This document shows, one piece after another, positions 44,629 to 52,163 of a DNA stretch of 64,000 nt; position 1 is the first letter of the stretch; each line of letters begins with the position of its first letter. Both the position numbers and the translations under genes were made by a program. The notes beneath the pieces were generated by a model. It did no database searches. It was not told the DNA's origin and saw only the letters and a list, made by a program, of their open reading frames with translations. The stretch spans positions 124,001-188,000 of the forward strand of contig NZ_FODR01000003.1 of NCBI RefSeq assembly GCF_900110415.1. Reading direction: 5' to 3'. Source of the stretch: Mucilaginibacter sp. OK283 (GTDB lineage: Bacteria; Bacteroidota; Bacteroidia; Sphingobacteriales; Sphingobacteriaceae).

Positions 44629-44777
44629 ATGATAAGGCAGTGTTGGCCGTTGTTATAAAGGTATTGATTTTTTCAGATTTTGAAATAACGCGGCCTCGAA
44701 ATAACAACTGCCTGGTTGATTATTGAACTATTTATCTCGGTTTTACCTTTCACAACCGGGGGATGGGGCTTTTACCT

Positions 44778-44785
44778 TATCTTTG
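44778..44785 (+). promoter_or_regulatory. Bacteroidota -7 box for the DEAD-box helicase gene
   Basis: TATCTTTG lies 7 bases before the ATG at 44793, implying an almost leaderless transcript. It also shows that the upstream in-frame ATG at 44763 is not used. Confidence 0.55.
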
Positions 44786-44792
44786 CCCCACA

Positions 44793-46094
44793 ATGATAAA
44801 GCAAGCGCTCGAAAACCTTAAGATAACAGCCCTGAATCAGATGCAGGAGGCAGCCATCAACGCGGCCAAAAAAAGCGATGTGATCTTGCTATCGCCAACC
44901 GGCTCTGGTAAAACGCTCGGGTTTTTATTGCCTTTGCTGGGTTTGCTGGATGCCAATATTCCTACGGTGCAGGCATTGATTATGGTACCATCGCGCGAAC
45001 TGGCCTTGCAGATTGAACAGGTTTTCCGGACTATCGGCAGCGGCTTTAAAGTTAACTGCTGCTATGGCGGCCACCCGGTTAAAATTGAGCGCAATAATTT
45101 TTCGCAGCCGCCGGCCTTGCTTATAGGTACGCCGGGCCGCATAGCTCACCACCTGCGCCGCCACAGTTTTAGTACCGATACGATACATACCTTGATATTG
45201 GATGAGTTTGATAAGGCGCTGGAATTTGGTTTCCAGGAAGATATGGCTTTTATCATTAAGCAAATGCCCAACATCAAAAAGCGGATGCTGACATCGGCCA
45301 CCAAAATGGACGAGATCCCTTCATTTACCGGCATGGTGAGGCCAATAGAATTGGATTACCTGGCCAATGCCACCAACAAACCCGACATTAAACAAAAAGC
45401 TGTAATAGCCGAAGCCGCCGACAAACTGGATGCCTTGTTTGCATTGATTTGCAAAATAGGCGACCAGGCCACACTTGTTTTCTGTAACCATCGCGAAGCT
45501 GTTGAACGCATCAGCGATTTATTATACGACAGGGGCCTGCCACACGATATTTTTCACGGTGGCATGGAGCAGGACGACCGGGAACGAGCCCTGCTAAAAT
45601 TCAGGAACGGCAGCCACCGTTTGCTTATCACCACGGATCTGGCGTCGCGCGGGCTGGATATCCCCGAAATTGAACATGTGGTACACTACCAGCTGCCGCA
45701 CAACGAAGAAGCTTACCTGCACCGCAACGGCCGCACTGCCCGTATGCATGCCAAAGGCACATCGTACCTGTTATTGGCGTCCGATGAAAAGCCATCCTAT
45801 TTGAAAGAGATGCCGGAGGTTGAGGAATTGCCCGAACATCCTGTGGTACCCAAGCCATCGCCCTGGGCAACGCTTTATGTAGCTGCCGGTAAAAAAGACA
45901 AGGTAAATAAAATAGATATTGTTGGTTTGCTGCTAAAAAAAGGCGGGTTGGATAAAGATGATGTAGGCCTGATAGAGGTACTGGATTACACCTCATATGC
46001 CGCCGTGAAGCGCAACAAAATTGAAAAAGTTGTACAGCAGATTAAGGCCGAAAAGATTAAAAATAAAAAAGTTAAAATAGACATTTCGATATAA
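44793..46094 (+). CDS. DEAD-box RNA helicase with DEFD motif
   Basis: A protein of 433 residues from ATG 44793 (MIKQALENLKITALNQMQ). The RecA-like cores carry the Q motif (ALNQMQ), motif I SPTGSGKT, Ia PSRELALQ, TPGRI, motif II LDEFD in place of DEAD, III TSAT, V TTDLASRGLD and VI HRNGRTAR. These define an ATP-dependent RNA helicase. The C-terminal extension (about 350-433), basic and Lys-rich, has a fold like the DbpA-type RNA-binding tail (KIDIVGLLLKKGGLDKDDVG), so a ribosome-assembly role is likely. DUF1456 follows after 15 bases. Confidence 0.87.
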   Translation: MIKQALENLKITALNQMQEAAINAAKKSDVILLSPTGSGKTLGFLLPLLGLLDANIPTVQALIMVPSRELALQIEQVFRTIGSGFKVNCCYGGHPVKIERNNFSQPPALLIGTPGRIAHHLRRHSFSTDTIHTLILDEFDKALEFGFQEDMAFIIKQMPNIKKRMLTSATKMDEIPSFTGMVRPIELDYLANATNKPDIKQKAVIAEAADKLDALFALICKIGDQATLVFCNHREAVERISDLLYDRGLPHDIFHGGMEQDDRERALLKFRNGSHRLLITTDLASRGLDIPEIEHVVHYQLPHNEEAYLHRNGRTARMHAKGTSYLLLASDEKPSYLKEMPEVEELPEHPVVPKPSPWATLYVAAGKKDKVNKIDIVGLLLKKGGLDKDDVGLIEVLDYTSYAAVKRNKIEKVVQQIKAEKIKNKKVKIDISI

Positions 46095-46109
46095 TTTAAT
46101 ACCAATAGT

Positions 46110-46376
46110 ATGAGCAATAATGATATCATGAAAAAGCTGCGGGTAGCTATGAAGTTTACCGACGATGATATTGTAAAGGTATTGGAACTGGCCAACTTCC
46201 GGATTACCAAAACTGAACTGGGCGCCATTTTCCGGGCCGACGATCACCCCAACTTTAAACCCTGCGGCGACCAGATCCTACGCAATTTCCTAAATGGCCT
46301 TATCATCTACAAACGTGGCCCTATGCCTGATAAGCGCGCGCCTAAGACTGAAGTGAAGAAAGAGGAAAATAAATAA
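46110..46376 (+). CDS. DUF1456 protein (YehS-like, single repeat)
   Basis: A protein of 88 residues with one DUF1456 repeat (MKKLRVAMKFTDDDIVKVLE, then CGDQILRNFLNGLI) and a charged Lys/Glu tail. The YehS protein of enterobacteria has two such repeats in about 155 residues, so this is a half-length form. It lies 15 bases after the helicase gene on the same strand, so it is probably cotranscribed. Function unknown; RNA-related by association only. Confidence 0.75.
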   Translation: MSNNDIMKKLRVAMKFTDDDIVKVLELANFRITKTELGAIFRADDHPNFKPCGDQILRNFLNGLIIYKRGPMPDKRAPKTEVKKEENK

Positions 46377-46395
46377 GCTTTTTGGCGGCAAGGCT

Positions 46396-46515
46396 GGCTG
46401 TGGGGACACAGTCGGAGGGGGGAAATGGTATAACTAATGAAAAATGTCTATCCCGTTGGCTGTGTCCCTACAGCCAACTATATCCTCGCGAAAAAACGGC
46501 TGTGAGGACACAGCC
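46396..46515. repeat. Three copies of an 18-base near-palindrome GGCTGTnGGGACACAGCC
   Basis: Copies lie at 46396-46413 (GGCTGTGGGGACACAGTC), 46458-46475 (GGCTGTGTCCCTACAGCC, the opposite orientation) and 46498-46515 (GGCTGTGAGGACACAGCC). Spacing is 44 and 22 bases. They fill the gap between DUF1456 and the P-loop kinase gene. Confidence 0.7.
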
Positions 46516-46538
46516 GATCGGGTAAAGGGTGTATTGTA

Positions 46539-47075
46539 ATGCAGATCAATATTTTTGGAGCATCGGGCTCCGGTTCAACCACTTTGGGGAAAGCCCTGGG
46601 TAAGGCGCTTGGTTACCCAGCTTTTGATGGCGATGAATACTTTTGGATGCCATCAGAAACCCCGTTCACCATTAGGCGAAAGCCGGAAGAACGAAATGCC
46701 ATGCTTAACCTTGATACAGCCCCCCACAAAAACTGGATACTAAGCGGTTCGATAGTCAACTGGAATAATAACTGGGATTTCGACCTCTCGGTATTTTTAT
46801 ATATCCCAAACGCAGTAAGAATGGAAAGGCTCAAAAAACGTGAGTTTGAACGTTATGGCGATAAGATATACACCAACCCGGAACGCGCCGCCTTTTATCA
46901 TGAATTTTTAGATTGGGCCAACGGCTACGACGATAATACCACCGATGGCCGCACCTTGCAGGTACACCAAAACTGGATGAAAAACCTTAAAAAGCCCTTG
47001 TTGCTTATCGAAGGGGATACTACGGTTGATGAACGGGTGGCGGCTGTATTGCGCAGGCTGGAAGAATTGAACTAA
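46539..47075 (+). CDS. P-loop nucleotide kinase-like protein
   Basis: A protein of 178 residues. Walker A variant GASGSGSTTL at the N-terminus, with FDGDEYFW and LSVFLYIPNAVRMERLKKRE later, is typical of the small adenylate/shikimate-kinase-like proteins often labelled 'AAA family ATPase' or topology-modulation protein (FlaR-like). A lid Arg cluster (about 105) and Asp in DGDEYF would bind a phosphate acceptor. Substrate unknown. The promoter region holds the three 18-base palindromes. Confidence 0.75.
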   Translation: MQINIFGASGSGSTTLGKALGKALGYPAFDGDEYFWMPSETPFTIRRKPEERNAMLNLDTAPHKNWILSGSIVNWNNNWDFDLSVFLYIPNAVRMERLKKREFERYGDKIYTNPERAAFYHEFLDWANGYDDNTTDGRTLQVHQNWMKNLKKPLLLIEGDTTVDERVAAVLRRLEELN

Positions 47076-47383
47076 CTTTCTATGACATTATGAATTTGAT
47101 CATGTGCCGGGGAGACTCAAAAAAGGCGGGGAATGTGCGATTCCTTCCTTGGGGAAGGAGGAGGTAGGGGTTAAATCAGGCGTTCAAGTCGCTTTACAAC
47201 TCATCGCGCGTACAAACCCCTCCCTGCCTTTGCGCTCGTGACCATCACACCCCTCCCCGAGGAGGAAGTTTTTGAGACCTCATTTCTTCTTCGAACATAT
47301 CGATAAAAAAAAGAGCGATGATCCTAATCACCGCTCTTTATAAGTCTCATATCTCAAATCTAATATCTCACATCTAAAAAGAT
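47076..47383. other. Intergenic region with Pu/Py-rich inverted stretches and a terminator
   Basis: No gene. A run of G-rich sequence (CTTGGGGAAGGAGGAGGTAG, 47148-47167) and later C-rich stretches (AACCCCTCCC near 47215 and ACCCCTCCCCGAGGAGGAAG near 47249) are partly complementary, suggesting a degenerate inverted repeat. A terminator (47304-47339) serves the LolA gene. Confidence 0.45.
47304..47339 (-). terminator. Rho-independent terminator after lolA
   Basis: On the minus strand a 13-base stem with one mismatch (AAAGAGCGGTGAT/ATCATCGCTCTTT) is followed by a run of eight T, 44 bases beyond the stop codon. It is a classic intrinsic terminator. Confidence 0.85.
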
Positions 47384-48061
47384 TTACCTCAAGTCCACCA
47401 CTTCAACGCCGGGGTGTGCTTTTGCGTCCCAGCCAAAGGTGCTGTCGGCAACGGGAGCGTTGGGGGTAAAGCTCTTCACAACATAGTTGTATTTGTTGCC
47501 GTTTTTATCGAATAAAAGAGCGCTGTAGATCTGTTTTTTGGCTTTATCAACCAATAGGCGCACTTTAAAAATGCTCGCTTTTTCGTTTTCAGGCGTCAGG
47601 TCGATAGCCTGGTATGCTTTGCCGGCAATTTTTTGTTCGCCTGTGTAAAGGTATTTGTAGCCCTTTTCATAGATGGTGAAAATTTGCGAAGGATTGCTTA
47701 AACCATCACCGCCTTTACCGGCATCGCCCACCTGCACTTCTTTATCTTTTTTAAGGTAAGTCCACTGGCTTTTGCCATCGCTGATGATCTCTTTATCTAC
47801 ATCCTTTGCTGTCGCCGAGCTATATAAGGTAACCTTGTACTTGCCGGCTTTGGCTTTGGATATCAAGGTACCTGTCTGGGTTTCTTTTACGCCGGCCTGC
47901 TGGTTATCAAGTGTGAAAGAAAAATCGGCTTTAATAAGATCGTATGATTTGTATTTGGCGCTTACCTGGTTTAAAATCGCTTTAGCCTGGGCGTCTTTCT
48001 GGGCAAAAGCATTGGTGCAGATCGTTAGCGCTAACAGGGTGTATAAAATTGTTTTTTTCAT
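47384..48061 (-). CDS. lolA: LolA-like outer-membrane lipoprotein carrier
   Basis: A protein of 225 residues with a signal peptide (about 1-20, ending NAFAQ). A LolA-type unclosed beta-barrel is suggested by SYDLIKADFSFTLDN, GKYKVTLYSS, DGKSQWTYLKKDKEV and FKVRLLVDKAKKQIYSALL. Such proteins ferry lipoproteins across the periplasm. It shares orientation with ftsK upstream (69 bases), a pairing seen also in other bacteria (FtsK-LolA), which supports the call. Confidence 0.8.
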   Translation of the reverse strand: MKKTILYTLLALTICTNAFAQKDAQAKAILNQVSAKYKSYDLIKADFSFTLDNQQAGVKETQTGTLISKAKAGKYKVTLYSSATAKDVDKEIISDGKSQWTYLKKDKEVQVGDAGKGGDGLSNPSQIFTIYEKGYKYLYTGEQKIAGKAYQAIDLTPENEKASIFKVRLLVDKAKKQIYSALLFDKNGNKYNYVVKSFTPNAPVADSTFGWDAKAHPGVEVVDLR

Positions 48062-48130
48062 GTTTGTTTTATCATCAACAACTATTCATGTTAATAGTTA
48101 TTGGTTTAGAGCATATTTATTGTATTTGGT

Positions 48131-50698
48131 TTAATCTTTGGCTTTTTGAAGGGTTTCCAGGTAGCGTTCAAGGCTATATTCGTCGGGGTAAAGTACATCA
48201 CGGGCTTTGCTGCCTTCAAAGGCGCCAACAATGCCGGCGGCTTCCAACTGGTCGATAATCCGGCCGGCGCGGTTGTATCCCAGTTTCATTTTACGCTGAA
48301 TGAGCGATGTTGATCCTTGCTGGTGCAATACAATCAAACGTGCGGCTTCTTCAAACATCGGATCACGGTCATCCGGATCATATTCTTTAGGGCTGCTGGT
48401 TTCGCCTTCGCCAAGGTATTCTGGCAGTAACATGGCGGTAGGGTAGCCCTTCTGGTTACCTATAAAATCAGATATGGCCTCAACTTCGGGTGTATCCACA
48501 AACGCGCACTGCAGGCGGATAAGGTCGCTACCGGTCGAAAATAACATATCCCCGCGGCCAATCAGCTGGTCGGCGCCGCCTGCATCCAAAATAGTGCGTG
48601 AATCTATTTTAGATAGCACCCGGAATGCCAGCCTTGACGGGAAGTTGGCTTTAATAGTACCCGTAATAATGTTTACCGATGGCCGTTGCGTTGCAATAAC
48701 CAGGTGTATCCCTACGGCGCGGGCCAGCTGGGCAATACGGGCTATGGGCACTTCTACCTCTTTACCGGCGGTCATCATCAAATCGGCAAACTCATCAATT
48801 ACCAGTACAATAAATGGCAGGTAACGGTGCTTTTCGGGATCGCTTATTTTGCGGTTAACGTATTTGGCATTGTACTCTTTCAGGTTACGTACCTGTGCAT
48901 CCTTCAGCAAGTCATAACGCTGGTCCATCTCGATACAAAGCGAGTTAAGGGTGTTCACCACCTTTTTGGTATCGGTAATAATAGCGTCGGCTTCATCGGG
49001 CAGTTTGGCCAAAAAGTGCCTTTCTATCTTGCGGAAAAGTGTAAGCTCCACCTTCTTGGGGTCAACCAGTACAAATTTCAGCTCGGCGGGGTGTTTTTTA
49101 AATAATAAAGAAACCAATATCGCATTGATACCAACCGATTTACCCTGGCCGGTAGCACCTGCAACCAGCAAGTGGGGCATTTTGGCCAAATCGGCTATAA
49201 AAACCTCATTTGATATGGTTTTACCCAAGGCGATAGGCAAATCCATCGTTGTGTTCTGGAATTTCTCCGTCATCAGGATCGACCGCATCGATACCATTTC
49301 GGGGTGTTGATTAGGCACCTCGATACCAATAGTTCCCTTACCAGGCATAGGCGCGATGATACGGATACCTAAAGCGGCTAAGCTCAGAGCGATATCATCT
49401 TCCAGGTTTTTGATTTTGGAGATGCGGACACCCGGTGCCGGTATAATTTCGTATAGGGTAACCGTTGGGCCAATGGTGGCTTTTATTTTATCAATCTCGA
49501 TATTATAATGGTTCAGCGTTTCAACAATTTTGTTTTTGTTGGCTTCCAGCTCTTCGGCATTAACCGAAATTTTATTTGATCCATGGTTTTCCAGCAAATC
49601 GAGGTGCGGAAATTTGTAGGTAGCAAGGTCAAGGCGATGGTCATAGATGCCAAACTGGTTTACCAGTTCCTGCGCTTTTAAATCGTCGGCCTTTTCAACG
49701 CTTAATTCAGGGAGCGGGCGATTAATATCGATGGTCAGGGGAAGTCCCTCTTCTTCTGATCCTGTTTTGCTTCCTGTAGGTGTTAAAACAATGGGCTCAT
49801 GATAAAGCGGGGTTTGTTCCAACGGCCGCTGTTTTATAGGTTCGGGTTTAACAACATTAACCGGGCTTAGGGGGATATCTTTTACATGGTTGCCGCGGGG
49901 CCATTCAACAGGCAGGTCAATTTCGTCGTCAATCAGCTCAACAGGCTCGGGTGATACTTCGTCAACAGTTATCGGGGCTACCTTTTTTTCCTTGCGGGAT
50001 GGTATTTTAAAATCGATGTTATAGGCTATAATCAATACCGTAAGTGCCGCGAATACCAGCAGGCCGCCGGTACCTGCCGGGCCTATCTGGGCATCAAGTA
50101 ACCGGTTGCTCCAATAGCCGAAGCCGCCCTCTAAAAAATGAGGATAATCTATAATAAACGCGTGAAAATAGCCTATGGCTGTTGAGATGAATACGATACT
50201 GAAAATGGAGTAAGCAATTGTTTTAGAGAGCGAAAAAAGCCTTACCTTAAACAGCAGGCGATACCCCAAAACAAAAAATATAAATACAAACAAGAACGAT
50301 GCTACCCCAAACCACTCATAAATAAATTGGTTGCTTAGCAGTGCGCCAAATTTACCCAGCCAGTTTTGGGCAATATGCGGCGTACCGGTATCGGCAATTT
50401 CCTGTACGGTTTTGCCGGTGGCCAGGTTATGCCAGCCGCCATTGGTTGTTGAAATATAACTTTGATCTTCTTGCCAGGTAAACAGGTACGATGTAAAGGC
50501 GATAAGGAAATAAATAGCCAATAGAAGCGAAAATAAGCCCGCTATTTTTACACCACGCCCATTTTCCATATCAAAGCGGGGCATTTTAGGGAGCAGTTTT
50601 TTTGCTTCCTTCTCTTTATCGGCCCTGCCGCCTGGTTGGCGTGGCTGATTATCGTCCTTAAAACTATTTGATTTAAACTGATTTGCTTTTACCGGCAT
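48131..50698 (-). CDS. ftsK: FtsK/SpoIIIE DNA translocase
   Basis: A protein of 855 residues. Four or more membrane segments lie in the first 215 residues, then an acidic/Pro linker (about 215-330), then the motor (about 330-770) with Walker A GATGQGKSVGIN, Walker B FIVLVIDEFADLMM and QRPSVNIITG, and the winged-helix gamma domain (about 785-850; QRKMKLGYNRAGRIIDQLE) that reads KOPS-like DNA polarity signs. It anchors at the division septum and pumps chromosome DNA to the dif site. A TAAGTTTG box at 50722-50729 lies 24 bases upstream. Family certain. Confidence 0.92.
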   Translation of the reverse strand: MPVKANQFKSNSFKDDNQPRQPGGRADKEKEAKKLLPKMPRFDMENGRGVKIAGLFSLLLAIYFLIAFTSYLFTWQEDQSYISTTNGGWHNLATGKTVQEIADTGTPHIAQNWLGKFGALLSNQFIYEWFGVASFLFVFIFFVLGYRLLFKVRLFSLSKTIAYSIFSIVFISTAIGYFHAFIIDYPHFLEGGFGYWSNRLLDAQIGPAGTGGLLVFAALTVLIIAYNIDFKIPSRKEKKVAPITVDEVSPEPVELIDDEIDLPVEWPRGNHVKDIPLSPVNVVKPEPIKQRPLEQTPLYHEPIVLTPTGSKTGSEEEGLPLTIDINRPLPELSVEKADDLKAQELVNQFGIYDHRLDLATYKFPHLDLLENHGSNKISVNAEELEANKNKIVETLNHYNIEIDKIKATIGPTVTLYEIIPAPGVRISKIKNLEDDIALSLAALGIRIIAPMPGKGTIGIEVPNQHPEMVSMRSILMTEKFQNTTMDLPIALGKTISNEVFIADLAKMPHLLVAGATGQGKSVGINAILVSLLFKKHPAELKFVLVDPKKVELTLFRKIERHFLAKLPDEADAIITDTKKVVNTLNSLCIEMDQRYDLLKDAQVRNLKEYNAKYVNRKISDPEKHRYLPFIVLVIDEFADLMMTAGKEVEVPIARIAQLARAVGIHLVIATQRPSVNIITGTIKANFPSRLAFRVLSKIDSRTILDAGGADQLIGRGDMLFSTGSDLIRLQCAFVDTPEVEAISDFIGNQKGYPTAMLLPEYLGEGETSSPKEYDPDDRDPMFEEAARLIVLHQQGSTSLIQRKMKLGYNRAGRIIDQLEAAGIVGAFEGSKARDVLYPDEYSLERYLETLQKAKD

Positions 50699-50721
50699 CC
50701 TGATGTAACATCCTTTAACTG

Positions 50722-50729
50722 CAAACTTA
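50722..50729 (-). promoter_or_regulatory. Bacteroidota -7 box for ftsK
   Basis: On the minus strand it reads TAAGTTTG followed by CAG, in good agreement with TAnnTTTG, at a short leader distance from the ATG at 50698. Confidence 0.5.
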
Positions 50730-50811
50730 CATAAAATTTCACCTATGTAAACTTTGCAAAAACAACATATAAATTTTTATCTACTGCCAAGTCAAAAGCA
50801 TTTAATCGCGG

Positions 50812-50892
50812 GTCTTTAGCCCAAAATCGTAGGTTCAAAGTCAAAAATGACAATCAAACTTATGGCTTGCAACTAATTACTTATGACTTAAC
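50812..50892. repeat. Dispersed intergenic hairpin repeat, copy 2
   Basis: Begins GTCTTTAGCCCAAAATCGTA and includes AAGTCAAAAATGACAATCAA and TTATGACTTAACA; it aligns along its length with 30847-30913, with an insertion near the end. Arms are less regular than in copy 1. Confidence 0.6.
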
Positions 50893-51050
50893 ATTACCCT
50901 CATCAACCACCCCAAAAATACTAAGTGTTGAAATATAAAGTTAGCAGATTAAACAAATATTTAGGCGTATTTTTATTTTTTTAGTATAATTGAAACAATG
51001 GTGCGCTTTACGTTCAACGCGTAGGTTTTGCCTTTATTTATGTGCAGATA

Positions 51051-51698
51051 ATGAGTATAGAACAGGTTGAAGAGTACATTGCTACTGCCAATTTAACCGG
51101 ACTGGCACAACTGCTTGCCCAAAATCCGAAGCTGGCCACAACATTAACCAGCCAGCGGGTTTCGCCGCTGATGTTGTCATGCTATTACAAAAAGCCCGGT
51201 GTAACCGAGTTGTTGTTAAAATACGCCGGCGAGCTTTCCATGTTTGAGGCCGCCGCTGCCGGTAAGCTGGATTTGATTGCCAACCTTGTTTATGACAAAC
51301 CCAACTCGCTTGATGATTATGCCGACGATGGCTTTACCGCCCTTGGGCTGGCCTGCTATTTTGGCCACTATGATGTGGCCCGCTACCTGGTACTAAAAGG
51401 GGCCGATGTAAACCGGCCGTCAAACAACGGGTTCCATGTATATCCTTTACATTCGGCTTGTGCGGGCAACTATACCCCGATAGCCAGGATGCTGATTGAA
51501 AACGGAGCCCTTATCAATATAAAACAGCAGGCAGGGGCCACACCGCTGCACACGGCTGCTCAAAACGGCAACCTGGAACTGTTGATATTATTACTGGAAA
51601 ACGGCGCCGAAATTAATACCCGCATGGAAGGCGGCAAACTCCCCGCAGATTTAGCGAGGGAAAAAGGGTTTGATGAGATAGCGGAGATACTGGAATAG
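51051..51698 (+). CDS. Ankyrin-repeat protein
   Basis: A protein of 215 residues from ATG 51051 (MSIEQVEEY); the longer frame uses a GTG at 51042. At least five ankyrin repeats: FEAAAAGKLDLIANLVYD, DDGFTALGLACYFGHYDVAR, GFHVYPLHSACAGNYTPIAR, AGATPLHTAAQNGNLELL and a closing GGKLPADLAREKGFDEIAE. No signal peptide, so a cytosolic protein-binding scaffold is likely. Unlinked to neighbours; partner unknown. Confidence 0.85.
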   Translation: MSIEQVEEYIATANLTGLAQLLAQNPKLATTLTSQRVSPLMLSCYYKKPGVTELLLKYAGELSMFEAAAAGKLDLIANLVYDKPNSLDDYADDGFTALGLACYFGHYDVARYLVLKGADVNRPSNNGFHVYPLHSACAGNYTPIARMLIENGALINIKQQAGATPLHTAAQNGNLELLILLLENGAEINTRMEGGKLPADLAREKGFDEIAEILE

Positions 51699-51711
51699 GG
51701 GGGGGACGTAG

Positions 51712-51739
51712 AGTCAAGAATCAAGAGTCAAGAATCAAG
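51712..51739. repeat. Tandem pair of the 14-mer AGTCAAGAATCAAG
   Basis: Two exact copies, 51712-51725 and 51726-51739. Related to the string at 25816 and to other simple intergenic units of the window. Confidence 0.7.
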
Positions 51740-51773
51740 ATGGAAGGGGCTGGATGAGACAATATTAAACATA

Positions 51774-51852
51774 CGTCATTTCGAGGTACGAAGCAATCCC
51801 CTACATGCTAAGTCCCACATAGTTCGGGATTGCTTCGTACCTCGCAATGACG
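51774..51852. repeat. Inverted repeat with CGTCATTnCGAGGTACGAAG arms
   Basis: Left arm 51774-51800 and right arm 51826-51852 are complementary over 27 bases with one mismatch; the loop has 25 bases. The arm sequence (GTCATTnCGAGG...GAAGCAATCCC) resembles a widely dispersed Bacteroidota element. No coding potential. Confidence 0.75.
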
Positions 51853-51974
51853 GTAGTTTAGAACATTTGTTTAACTATATCCGTTGCACGTCATAACGAT
51901 TTTTTTCAGGTTTTACCTGATGTATACGCGCAATGAAATAATTGTTGTGAGGGCCTGAAGCCTAAAAAAATCCC

Positions 51975-52006
51975 AGACTTACGAAGTTTTAAAACTTCGT
52001 AAGTCT
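51975..52006. repeat. Perfect 32-base palindrome, hairpin or terminator-like
   Basis: AGACTTACGAAGTTTT followed by its exact complement AAAACTTCGTAAGTCT, without a loop. A run of A on the left would give a T-run on the minus strand. Possibly a terminator or dispersed repeat. Confidence 0.75.
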
Positions 52007-52120
52007 TTCGCAGACAAATATTCTGTTCATTTTTAAATTCTGAAAATTCTGATTCAGACGATTGCGTAAGGGATTGGCGCGGATACCGGCCAATGCGGTT
52101 AAGGCCTGTGCGGTATGAGC

Positions 52121-52154
52121 AAAAAGCCCGACCCCAACTTCTACCAGTTGGGGT
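52121..52154 (-). terminator. Rho-independent terminator after the sterol-desaturase-like gene
   Basis: The stem ACCCCAACT/AGTTGGGGT (52131-52139, 52146-52154) with a 6-base loop reads on the minus strand into a short GC spacer and five T. It lies 10 bases beyond the stop codon of the gene starting at 53207. Confidence 0.75.
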
Positions 52155-52163
52155 TACGCCCTA

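Larger units (their letters stand above)
50699..51050. other. Intergenic region between divergent ftsK and the ankyrin gene
   Basis: Holds the ftsK promoter (50722-50729) and copy 2 of the hairpin repeat (50812-50892). The remainder is A+T-rich with no clear coding capacity. Confidence 0.5.
51699..52163. other. Repeat-rich intergenic region
   Basis: No gene. In order: an 8-G run after the ankyrin stop, a 14-base tandem pair (51712-51739), a 27-bp-armed inverted repeat (51774-51852), a 32-base palindrome (51975-52006), a core like the 18575 element (52067-52090) and a terminator of the next gene (52121-52154). Confidence 0.6.
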
